Shown here in pieces: positions 1 to 6,270 of a DNA stretch of 10,719 nucleotides (positions within the stretch are counted from its first letter, which is position 1; each line of letters begins with the position of its first letter). The position numbers and the translations under genes are program-made. Below the pieces are notes generated by a model that was not told the origin of the DNA, searched no databases, and worked only from the letters and a program-made list of their open reading frames with translations. Origin of the DNA: Chloroflexota bacterium (GTDB lineage Bacteria > Chloroflexota > Limnocylindria > Limnocylindrales > CSP1-4). The stretch spans positions 1-10,719 of the forward strand of contig JAICUV010000102.1 in NCBI GenBank assembly GCA_025935655.1, written 5' to 3'.

Positions 1-737
1 ACGACGTCCAGGGTCGCCTCGAGGACGCGCGCGGCCACGAACGCCGTGTAGGCGGCGAGCGCCTCCTCGTCCGCGTCCCGGAGCGCGCGCATCGGCGCCG
101 GGATCGCCGCCCGGGCGTCGCGCGCGAGACCGGCGGGGTCGAGGCCCTCGCGGAGGGCGGCCGCGAGCGAACGCCCCAGCAGCCGCGCCGCCACCGCGGG
201 TTGCCGGCCGAGGACGTCGCGGCGGACGAGCGCATCGGCGTCGTCGACGCCCAGCCGCTCCAGGGCATCGATGGCCCTGCGGGCCGCACGGGCGGCGTCC
301 GCGTCCGCGTCGGACAGCTCGTCCAGCCATGTCCGCTCGGGCTCGGGCTCCGGCTCGGGCTCGGGCTCCGGCTCGGGCTCGGGCTCGGGCGCAGCGTCTG
401 GCCCCTGCTCATCGGCGACCGCCTTCGCCTTCGGCTGTGGCTTGCGGGCGCGCTCGGGACGGTCCCTGGCCGCGGCCAGCCGCCCGGCGAGCGGCGACTC
501 GTCGCTCCCCTGCCCCCGGCGGTCGGCCGCGGCGGTCTTCGCGTCGTCGAGCGTGTCGAACGGGCCGATCGTCCGCGCGAGCCCCAGCTCGTCGAGTGAC
601 TCGCCGTCGGTGACGAACCACCGGCCGGCGCCGCCCGACTCGATCGTGAACCGCTCGTCGGCAGAGACGTAGGACCCCGACTCGCGCCGCCACGGCTTCG
701 GCGGGGCCGGTTCCCTGGGCGAGCGACCCGTCGCCAC
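1..737 (-). CDS. Hypothetical protein with Pro-Glu repeat linker, C-terminus cut off by window edge
   Basis: I do not recognise this protein. About 245 codons are visible without a stop, read from a GTG at 737-735, and the frame continues past position 1. The start was chosen because it lies 2 nt after the stop of the upstream kinase gene, so the two are probably co-transcribed and translationally coupled; there is no strong Shine-Dalgarno. After a basic, Pro-rich N-terminus there is a compact stretch at about residues 20-75 (YVSADERFTIES, then GRWFV, then TIGPFDTLDDAK) that looks like a small folded alpha/beta domain. Residues 76-116 are charged and probably disordered, residues 117-134 are nine Pro-Glu repeats, and from 135 on the sequence is Ala/Arg/Asp-rich and likely helical. 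No signal peptide or membrane segment is visible. Placement behind the kinase does not indicate a function. Codon use and frame continuity support a real gene. Confidence 0.7.
   Translation of the reverse strand, partial: MATGRSPREPAPPKPWRRESGSYVSADERFTIESGGAGRWFVTDGESLDELGLARTIGPFDTLDDAKTAAADRRGQGSDESPLAGRLAAARDRPERARKPQPKAKAVADEQGPDAAPEPEPEPEPEPEPEPEPERTWLDELSDADADAARAARRAIDALERLGVDDADALVRRDVLGRQPAVAARLLGRSLAAALREGLDPAGLARDARAAIPAPMRALRDADEEALAAYTAFVAARVLEATLDV
336..389 (-). repeat. Nine-copy Pro-Glu hexanucleotide repeat inside the hypothetical gene
   Basis: Nine in-frame 6-nt units (CCCGAG or CCGGAG on the minus strand) encode (Pro-Glu)9 at residues 117-134 of the hypothetical protein. 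Such PE tracts usually form stiff, extended acidic spacers between domains, as known for TonB-like Pro-rich linkers; that role is inference here. The near-identical units make it prone to slippage in steps that keep the reading frame. Confidence 0.9.
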
Positions 738-739
738 GG

Positions 740-1669
740 TCAGCCCCGCACCGCGGCGAGGATCGCCGCCGCATCGTCCCGCGTCGCGAACGACGACTGG
801 GTCCCCGCGCGGGTCACGCTGTCCGCCGCGAACGCGCACCCGAGCCGCGCCGCGTCGAGCGCGCTCCACCCGCCCGCGAGCCCCACCGCGAACCCGCCGA
901 CGAACGCGTCGCCCGCCCCGGTGGTGTCCATCGGCCGCACCGGCGGCGCGGCAACCCGGGCGACCGAACCGTCCAGGGGCAGCACGGCCGCCCCGCGTGC
1001 CCCGAGCGTCACCACGAGCGAGACCCGGTGGGCCGCCCCGAACGCCCGGAGGCGCTCGTCCTCGAGGGCCTCGTCACCGTCCAGCGTCCCGCCGCCGATC
1101 AGCGCGAACTCGTGCTCGTTCGGGACGAGCCAGTCGGTGGCCGAGAGGATCGCCTCGTCGATCGGCGCGGCGGGCGCCGGGTTGAGGACGGTGGTGACGC
1201 CGGCCGCGCGGGCCGCCGCGAACACGGCCGCGGTCGTGGCCTGCGGCGTCTCGAACTGGGCGACCACGACGCCCGGGCGGGTCGCCTCGAACGCCTCCAG
1301 CGCCAGGGCCGGGCTCGTCTCGTCGTTCGCGGCCGGCACGCAGATGATCCGGTTGCGCCCCGCGGCATCCACCCAGATCGGCGCGACGCCGGACGATCCC
1401 GGCACCCGCCGCACGAACGTCGCGTCCACGCCCTGTGCCGCGAAGTTGTCCAACGTCTGCGCGCCGTACGCGTCCTCGCCGACGCAGTTGACCATCACGA
1501 CGTGCGCCCCCAGCCGTGCGGCCGCCACCGCCTGGTTCGCGCCCTTGCCGCCGAACCCCATGGCGAACCGCTTGCCGACGATCGTCTGGCCGTCCTCCGG
1601 CAGGACGTCGGCGTAGGCGATGAGGTCGATCATCGTGCTCCCGACGACGAGGATGCTGGCTTCCGGCAC
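740..1669 (-). CDS. rbsK: PfkB-family sugar/nucleoside kinase, ribokinase-like
   Basis: Predicted cytosolic ribokinase (ATP + D-ribose to ribose-5-phosphate), 309 aa, the usual family length. The GTG start at 1669 is preferred over the longer open frame from 1726 because GAGGTGG (1679-1673) lies just upstream and the protein then begins directly at the first beta strand (SILVVGSTMIDL). Visible motifs: substrate/lid region with D15, P-loop-like GGKGANQAVAAARLG starting at G40, the substrate-side Glu in the QFET segment, NPAPA, NEHE, and the C-terminal PfkB signature DTTGAGDAFVGG at 248-259 with catalytic base D254. Where E. coli RbsK has Asn (GSINAD) this protein has Met (GSTMID), which resembles human ribokinase (GSCMTD), so it does not exclude ribokinase activity. 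It is divergent from the Qng1 gene and upstream of a hypothetical protein. Other PfkB members phosphorylate nucleosides, so a nucleoside kinase remains possible. Confidence 0.85.
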   Translation of the reverse strand: MPEASILVVGSTMIDLIAYADVLPEDGQTIVGKRFAMGFGGKGANQAVAAARLGAHVVMVNCVGEDAYGAQTLDNFAAQGVDATFVRRVPGSSGVAPIWVDAAGRNRIICVPAANDETSPALALEAFEATRPGVVVAQFETPQATTAAVFAAARAAGVTTVLNPAPAAPIDEAILSATDWLVPNEHEFALIGGGTLDGDEALEDERLRAFGAAHRVSLVVTLGARGAAVLPLDGSVARVAAPPVRPMDTTGAGDAFVGGFAVGLAGGWSALDAARLGCAFAADSVTRAGTQSSFATRDDAAAILAAVRG

Positions 1670-1672
1670 GTT

Positions 1673-1679
1673 CCACCTC
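1673..1679 (-). promoter_or_regulatory. Ribosome binding site that fixes the kinase start
   Basis: GAGGTGG on the minus strand, with its GAGG core 6 nt from the GTG at 1669. It decides the start against an upstream in-frame codon at 1726, which would add 19 Arg/Gly/Ala-rich residues not seen in ribokinases. Confidence 0.6.
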
Positions 1680-1737
1680 GCTGCTCGCGGCGATCCCCCG
1701 AGGCCCCTCGCGGCCCCGTCCGGCACCGCGGCGGATC

Positions 1738-1759
1738 CGGGCGGAAACGATACCGCCCG
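1738..1759. promoter_or_regulatory. LacI-family-like operator candidate in the divergent intergenic region
   Basis: Inverted repeat with perfect 7-bp arms, CGGGCGG-N8-CCGCCCG, and 18 of 22 positions palindromic. The core is AAACGATA with a central C-G step at 1748-1749, the hallmark of LacI-family operators such as those of RbsR. It lies between the divergent ribokinase-like gene and qng1 and overlaps the possible -35 region for the plus-strand gene. No LacI-type regulator is in the window, so the assignment is by shape only. Confidence 0.4.
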
Positions 1760-1771
1760 CTCCCGTATCTT
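1743..1771 (+). promoter_or_regulatory. Possible promoter for qng1
   Basis: TATCTT at 1766-1771 is a fair -10 box, with GGAAAC at 1743-1748 seventeen bases upstream. GGAAAC matches the housekeeping -35 poorly but resembles the GGAAC-type -35 of ECF sigma factors. It would put the start near 1778, at the first base of the 18-bp inverted repeat. The call is weak. Confidence 0.25.
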
Positions 1772-1777
1772 GGTGCC

Positions 1778-1795
1778 ACGCGGTCACGACCGCGT
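1778..1795. promoter_or_regulatory. Inverted repeat, operator candidate (copy 1 of CGCGG-N6-CCGCG)
   Basis: Perfect 8-bp arms ACGCGGTC and GACCGCGT separated by AC. The core CGCGG-N6-CCGCG recurs 24 bp downstream. The length and dyad symmetry suit a dimeric helix-turn-helix regulator. It could instead act as an RNA hairpin in the qng1 leader. Confidence 0.45.
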
Positions 1796-1802
1796 CCGGA
1801 CA

Positions 1803-1818
1803 CGCGGCTGTTACCGCG
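1803..1818. promoter_or_regulatory. Inverted repeat, operator candidate (copy 2 of CGCGG-N6-CCGCG)
   Basis: CGCGG, six bases CTGTTA, CCGCG. It has the same arms and spacing as the site at 1779-1794, and the centres are 24 bp apart. It ends 19 bp before the qng1 ATG, where a bound protein could block transcription or a hairpin could affect translation. Confidence 0.4.
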
Positions 1819-1837
1819 GCCCTGGGAGCACAAGAGG

Positions 1838-2833
1838 ATGGGCATCAACTTCTTCGAGCAGAGCCCCGTGCTGCAGTCGCTGCAGCCCGTCATCGACGGC
1901 TCGCGCAACGTCCGCACGAACACCGACGCGATCGAGCGCGTCGCCTCGTGGATGGCCTACGAGGAGTTCGGGATCCCCGGCGGGCTGCTGCAGTTCGACA
2001 TGGGGCACGACGTCGACGTCCTGGCCGACATGATCATGCTCGCGAACTCGCTCAACTTCGCCTACACCGACTTCGACACCTCGGTGAAGTTCGAGGTCGA
2101 GTACCAGGGGCGCCGGTTCGTGGATGCGGACGGGATGGCGGCGTCGTTCGACAAGGCATGGCGGGCCGGCGTGCCGATCCTTACCGGCGAGTGGATGGCC
2201 AACCTCACCCGCCCGGAGCTCGCCCGCATCTTCGCCGGCAACATCGAGATGCCGATGCTCGACGAGCGGGTGGCAGTCCTCAACGCGATGGGCGAAGTCC
2301 TGGTGGAGCGCTTCGACGGCCGCTTCTCGAACTGGGTCAGGAGCTGCGACCGCGCGATTTTCGCGAACGGCAACGGGCTCCTGGAGCGGATGCGCGTCGA
2401 CTTCCCGCGGTTCAACGACGTCACGATGTACGACGGCCACGAGGTCCAGTTCTTCAAGCTCGGCCAGCTGGCGCTGTGGGGGCTCCACGCGATGTACGTG
2501 CACCTGGGCCAGCCCGGGTTGCGCGACCTGCACCGGATGTCCGCGTTCGCGGACTACATCGTCCCGGTCGCCCTGCGGGTGATGGGGGTCATGGAGTACT
2601 CGGAGGACCTGGACGGGCGGATCAACCGCGGCGTCGAGATCCCGCGCGATTCGCTGGACGAAGTCGAGATCCGCGCCCACGCCCTGTACGGCACGGCGCT
2701 GCTCACCGAGGCCTGCAACCGACGCCGGCCCGAGGATCTCCAGCTCGTGATCCCGCAGATCGACTACCGGCTGTGGAGCCGGTACCACGTGACGCACTGG
2801 CCGCACCACCTGACCCGCACGATCATGTATTGA
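1838..2833 (+). CDS. qng1: Queuosine-5'-phosphate N-glycosylase (queuosine salvage protein, Qng1/DUF2419)
   Basis: 331 aa, close to the usual family length (human QNG1 is about 340). The family hydrolyses queuosine-5'-monophosphate, releasing queuine for reinsertion into tRNA by Tgt; it is expected in the cytosol. Recognised by the order of conserved segments: ANSLNFAYTDF (69-79), NIEMPMLDER (135-144), VQFFKLGQLALWGLHAMY (203-220), FADYIVPVALRVMGVMEYS (237-255), EIRAHALYGTALL (277-289) and IDYRLW (308-313). The Asp of FADY (D239) is probably the active-site Asp of the family, an alignment made from memory. The ATG at 1838 has GGGAG (1824-1828) 9 nt upstream; the upstream extension of the open frame is antisense to the kinase and is rejected. 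It is divergent from a PfkB kinase that could make its phosphorylated substrate, and is followed 22 nt later by an MFS transporter gene. The family is common in eukaryotes and patchy in bacteria. Confidence 0.88.
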   Translation: MGINFFEQSPVLQSLQPVIDGSRNVRTNTDAIERVASWMAYEEFGIPGGLLQFDMGHDVDVLADMIMLANSLNFAYTDFDTSVKFEVEYQGRRFVDADGMAASFDKAWRAGVPILTGEWMANLTRPELARIFAGNIEMPMLDERVAVLNAMGEVLVERFDGRFSNWVRSCDRAIFANGNGLLERMRVDFPRFNDVTMYDGHEVQFFKLGQLALWGLHAMYVHLGQPGLRDLHRMSAFADYIVPVALRVMGVMEYSEDLDGRINRGVEIPRDSLDEVEIRAHALYGTALLTEACNRRRPEDLQLVIPQIDYRLWSRYHVTHWPHHLTRTIMY

Positions 2834-2855
2834 CGGGGCGCGCCACCCGATCCGC

Positions 2856-4214
2856 GTGACTGGCTCCCATGGGCGCTTCGGCGCCCTCCTCGCCCGCCCG
2901 GGCGGACGGCCCCAGGCCATCTTCGGCCTGCTCGGCCGCGCCCCGGGCTCGATGCTGTCCGTCGGCTTCGTCGCGGCCGCGGCCGGCGCCGGCGGCGCCT
3001 CCGGGTACGCGCTCGGCGGGCTCGCGGCCGGCGCCTACGCGCTCGCCAACGCCCTCGGTGGTCCCATGGTCGGCCGACTGGCCGACCGCCTGGGCCAGCG
3101 CGAAGTCGGCCGGCCGCTCGCGCTCGTCTCGGCGGGCGCGGCGATCATCTCGGTCGTCTCGCTGCTGCTCGTCGGCCCGACGCTGCTCATCGTCCTGCTG
3201 GCCGCCGTCGCCGGCGCCACCCAGCCCAACATCTCGGCCTTCTCCCGCGTGCGCTGGGCGGCGATGCTCGACCACGACGAGGCGACGTCGGCCCAGGCGC
3301 TCGAGTCGATCATCGACGAGACGACGTTCCTCCTCGGGCCGCCGATCGTCGCCCTGCTCGCCGGTGTCTGGTTCGACGGCCTGCCGATCGTCATGGCGTC
3401 CGCGTTCCTCGTCATCGGGGCGTTCGGGGCCACGTCGCACCTCGGCCTGCCGATGGTCCGGCCGCACCCGGACGCGGGCCGCGGGTCTGCCTTCCGGCCG
3501 GAGTTCCCCGCGGGCCTCGGGCTGCTGTTCGCGGTCCTCGTCCTCGGGGCCGCGCTCGGCGCGGCGCAGGTGTTCGTGCTCGCGTACTGCCAGACGCTGG
3601 GGGCGGAGGGCGGCGCCGCGCTCGTGTACTTCGTCAACTCCGGAGCGTCGCTCATCGGCGCGGTCGTCGTGGGCGGCATGACCTGGCGTCGGCCGGCCCG
3701 CACGAGGTTCGCGATCTCGCTGTTCGTGTACGCCGTCGGCGTACTGCCGTCCGCGCTCGTGTCCGGGTACCTGCCGTTCGTCGTCGCGGCGGCGCTGTCG
3801 GGGATGGCGATCGCGCCCACGTTCGTCCAGGCGAACGCGATGGTCGCGGACGAGACGCCCGCGCGCGCACGGACGGCCGCGTTCGCGCTGCTCGCCTCGG
3901 CGACCGGGCTGGGGATCGCCGGGGGTGCCGCTACCGGCGGCTGGGCGACGAGCGAGTTCGGCGGTGACACCGCCCGGCTGCTGCTCGTGCCACTCGCGGG
4001 CGCGTGCGCGCTCGCGGCCATCCTCGTGGACGTGGCCCATCGCCGGAGCGCCGTCGCCGGGATGGACGACGGCGAGGGTTCGCCGCCGGACGCCGAGGCA
4101 CCGCAGGTGCCCTCCCCCGCCCCGCCGCCGTTCGCGCCCCACCCGCACGAGCACGAGCCGGCGCCCGCCGACGCCATCGCGGACGTGAGCGCCGAGGAGC
4201 CGACTGCCGGCTGA
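2856..4214 (+). CDS. MFS transporter, co-oriented with qng1
   Basis: Integral membrane transporter of the major facilitator superfamily, 452 aa, with alternating hydrophobic segments consistent with about 12 helices. MFS motif A is clear at residues 69-82 (GGPMVGRLADRLGQR), in the loop after helix 2. The second half holds further Gly/Ala-rich helices. The GTG start at 2856 lies 22 nt after the qng1 stop without a convincing Shine-Dalgarno, suggesting coupling to qng1. The next in-frame start (M33) would remove part of the first helix. Residues about 395-452 form a soluble, acidic and Pro-rich tail containing HPHEHE (429-434), which is unusual for MFS proteins. The substrate cannot be read from sequence. 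The qng1 pairing makes queuine, queuosine or another nucleoside an attractive guess, but drug or sugar efflux is equally compatible with the fold. Confidence 0.85.
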   Translation: MTGSHGRFGALLARPGGRPQAIFGLLGRAPGSMLSVGFVAAAAGAGGASGYALGGLAAGAYALANALGGPMVGRLADRLGQREVGRPLALVSAGAAIISVVSLLLVGPTLLIVLLAAVAGATQPNISAFSRVRWAAMLDHDEATSAQALESIIDETTFLLGPPIVALLAGVWFDGLPIVMASAFLVIGAFGATSHLGLPMVRPHPDAGRGSAFRPEFPAGLGLLFAVLVLGAALGAAQVFVLAYCQTLGAEGGAALVYFVNSGASLIGAVVVGGMTWRRPARTRFAISLFVYAVGVLPSALVSGYLPFVVAAALSGMAIAPTFVQANAMVADETPARARTAAFALLASATGLGIAGGAATGGWATSEFGGDTARLLLVPLAGACALAAILVDVAHRRSAVAGMDDGEGSPPDAEAPQVPSPAPPPFAPHPHEHEPAPADAIADVSAEEPTAG

Positions 4215-4228
4215 GGCCCGTCAGGCCG
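4208..4228. terminator. Short hairpin spanning both convergent stop codons
   Basis: CGGCTGA (4208-4214) pairs with TCA-G-GCCG (4221-4228, one bulged G) around the loop GGCCCG. The stem contains the MFS stop TGA and the complement of the P450 stop. There is no U-tract on either strand, so it is at best a weak bidirectional terminator. Confidence 0.25.
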
Positions 4229-5462
4229 AGTGGAGCGCCACCTCGAGGCGCTCGTAGCCCCGGAACTGGAACGTCGGCCGGCGGACCGCTCCGGGAAGGA
4301 CGACAAGCTCTGGCTCGGTGGCCACGAGCTCGTTGAGCGTGGTCTCGAGCTCCATCCTCGCGAGCGGCGCCCCGATGCAGAAGTGGATCCCGCCACCGAA
4401 GGAGATGTGGCCGGTGTCCTCGCGGGTGATGTCGAACCGGTCGGGGTCCGGGAACTTGCGCGGGTCGCGGTTCGCCGCGCCCAGGACGAGCGCCACCCGC
4501 GAACCGCGCGCCAGCGGCACACCGGCGATCTCGACGTCCTCGTCCAGCACCCAGCGCTCGAACCACTGGAGCGGCGGGTCGAAGCGCAGGATCTCCTCGA
4601 TCGCCGCCTTCACGGCCACCTCGCCGGACCGCAGCAGCTGCCATTGGTCGGGGTTCGCCGCGAGCGCAGCGACGCCGTTGGCGGTCGCGTTGACGGTCGC
4701 CTCGTGGCCGGCCATGAGCAGCACCATCGCCGTGGACACGACCTGGTCGTCGGTGAGCCGCTCGCCGTCCACCGTCGCGTCGATGAGCGCGGCCATGAGG
4801 TCGTCGCCCGGGTGCGCGCGGCGATGCGCCACGACGTCAAGCAGGTAGCGCCGGAAGTCGCCGGCGGCCCGGTTCGAGCGCGCCTGCTGTTCGTCGGACG
4901 GGCCCGGCTCGTACATCGAGACGGTGTCGTCGGAGAGCCGCTTGATGGTCTCGCGGTCGTCGGGCGAGACCCCGATGAGGTCGCAGATGATGCCCAGCGA
5001 GAACGCCTGCGCATAGTCGCCCACGAGGTCGATCCGCCCGGCCTCGCGGCCCGGCGCGAGCAGCCCGCGCGCCCGCGCCTCGATCGACGACCGCAGGGCC
5101 TCGACCGCGCGCGGCGTGAACGCCTCGAGCACCAGGCGACGGAGCCGGCTGTGGACCGGCGGCTCGAGGTTCAGCAGCTCCCAGCGCTCGAACGCCTGGA
5201 AGTCCGTCCAGCGGGGGTCGCGCCACGTGGGGATGTTCGGCGCGAGCTGGAGCTCCTCGGGCGTGAACCGGTGGAGGAACGTGGAACCCAGGCGCCGGTC
5301 GCGGAAGGCCGCGTGGACGTCCGCGAACCGGGTGAGGTAGGCGAGGCGATCACCCGGCTGGCGGAACACGGCCGCCTGCTCGCGCGCCGCCGCGTACGAC
5401 GGGTACGGGTCGGCGGCGAACGCCGGGCTGAGGGCGTCGATGACGAGGCCACTGTCGCTCAC
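4221..5462 (-). CDS. Cytochrome P450 monooxygenase
   Basis: Soluble bacterial-type (class I) P450, 413 aa, normal length. It should insert one oxygen atom into an organic substrate using electrons from a ferredoxin and its reductase, neither of which is encoded in the window. Motifs: I-helix AGHEAT (251-256), ExxR as E290-I-L-R293, PDPDRFD (338-344) and the heme loop FGGGIHFCIGAPLAR with axial Cys362. The I-helix Thr that normally follows the acidic residue is Ala255, as in P450eryF. No N-terminal membrane anchor is present. The GTG start at 5462 is 7 nt past the stop of the phosphorylase gene, so it appears to be the last gene of the import and phosphorolysis operon. Its stop is 6 nt from that of the convergent MFS gene. 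CYP family and substrate are not assignable by eye; context suggests a nucleoside- or base-derived compound. Confidence 0.93.
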   Translation of the reverse strand: MSDSGLVIDALSPAFAADPYPSYAAAREQAAVFRQPGDRLAYLTRFADVHAAFRDRRLGSTFLHRFTPEELQLAPNIPTWRDPRWTDFQAFERWELLNLEPPVHSRLRRLVLEAFTPRAVEALRSSIEARARGLLAPGREAGRIDLVGDYAQAFSLGIICDLIGVSPDDRETIKRLSDDTVSMYEPGPSDEQQARSNRAAGDFRRYLLDVVAHRRAHPGDDLMAALIDATVDGERLTDDQVVSTAMVLLMAGHEATVNATANGVAALAANPDQWQLLRSGEVAVKAAIEEILRFDPPLQWFERWVLDEDVEIAGVPLARGSRVALVLGAANRDPRKFPDPDRFDITREDTGHISFGGGIHFCIGAPLARMELETTLNELVATEPELVVLPGAVRRPTFQFRGYERLEVALHSA

Positions 5463-5469
5463 GGCGCGA

Positions 5470-6270
5470 TCATGCCGTCTCGGCGTCCCGCGCGATGAGC
5501 ACCCGGAGGGCCTCCACGGCCGTATCGAGCAACGGCTCCAGCGTGAACCGCCCGGCGGATGCGGCCGCCTCCTCGGGCGTCATGTCCGGCGCCCCGAAGC
5601 AGACCATGACGCCACCGGCCCGGACCCGGAGGATGGACGCGACGATGAAGATCGCCGCGGCCTCCATCTCGGACGAGATCGCCCCGCCGGCGATGTACGC
5701 GTTCCACTGCTCGCGGAGCTGCGGCGCGACGGGCTGGCGGTCCGGCTCGAGCTCCGCGTAGAACGAGTCCTTGGACTGCGAGACGCCGACCCGCGCGAGC
5801 GCGCCGGTCCGCCGGGCCGCCTCGCGCAGCGCCAGCACGACGTCGAGGTCGGCCAGCGCGGGGAACTCGATCGGCAGGTAGTGGGTGCTCGTCCCCTCGT
5901 CGCGGATGGCCGCCGACACGATGGCGAGCTCGCCGGTCTGCATCCCGGGCTGCATGCCGCCCGACGTGCCGACCCGGATGAACGTGTCGGCGCCGGCCTT
6001 CACGAGCTCCTCGACCGCGATCGCGGCACTGGGGCACCCGATCCCCGTGGACGTCACCGAGACCGGCACGCCGTCCAGCGCCCCGGTCCAGGTCTCGTAC
6101 TCGCGGTTCTTCGCGACGAGGCGCGCGTCGTCGAAGCGCGACGCGATCAGCGCGCATCGCCCCGGGTCGCCCGGCAGCAGGACGTATCGCCCGACCTCGC
6201 CGGGCCGGAGCCCGATGTGATGGAGCGGCTCCCCGTGGGTGCCGGGGGCCGAGTCGGCCTGACCCGTCAC
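5470..6270 (-). CDS. Nucleoside phosphorylase, uridine phosphorylase family (downstream paralogue)
   Basis: 266 aa, PNP/UDP phosphorylase fold: nucleoside + phosphate to base + ribose-1-phosphate, in the cytosol, usually as a hexamer. The GTG start at 6270 overlaps the stop of the upstream paralogue by 4 nt (GTGA), which decides the start; the longer open frame upstream lies inside that paralogue. Motifs: LLPGDPGR (31-38, phosphate), STGIGCPS (74-81), FIRVGTSGGMQ (97-107, phosphate/ribose), SKDSFY (166-171) and SEMEAA (200-205, ribose-binding Glu pair). It is roughly 60% identical by eye to its neighbour, but the base-side segment after SKDSFY reads AELEPDRQP instead of GQHEPNRMP, losing the Gln-like position used for uracil recognition in E. 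coli Udp. This suggests a different base preference. The gene is followed 7 nt later by the P450. Confidence 0.88.
   Translation of the reverse strand: MTGQADSAPGTHGEPLHHIGLRPGEVGRYVLLPGDPGRCALIASRFDDARLVAKNREYETWTGALDGVPVSVTSTGIGCPSAAIAVEELVKAGADTFIRVGTSGGMQPGMQTGELAIVSAAIRDEGTSTHYLPIEFPALADLDVVLALREAARRTGALARVGVSQSKDSFYAELEPDRQPVAPQLREQWNAYIAGGAISSEMEAAAIFIVASILRVRAGGVMVCFGAPDMTPEEAAASAGRFTLEPLLDTAVEALRVLIARDAETA

Noticed and set aside
336..389. Tandem short repeats as a possible CRISPR or satellite element.
   Set aside because: The units are 6 bp without spacers and lie in frame in a coding region as Pro-Glu codons.
1028..1837. In-frame extension of the qng1 reading frame by about 270 residues upstream.
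   Set aside because: It runs antisense through the ribokinase gene and the operator region, is Arg/Asp/His-rich with no domain, and the ATG at 1838 with GGGAG gives the normal family length.
2823..4154. Long open frame antisense to the MFS gene.
   Set aside because: Its product is almost entirely Arg, Glu, Asp and Gly, typical of an antisense shadow in GC-rich DNA, and it overlaps a clear transporter.
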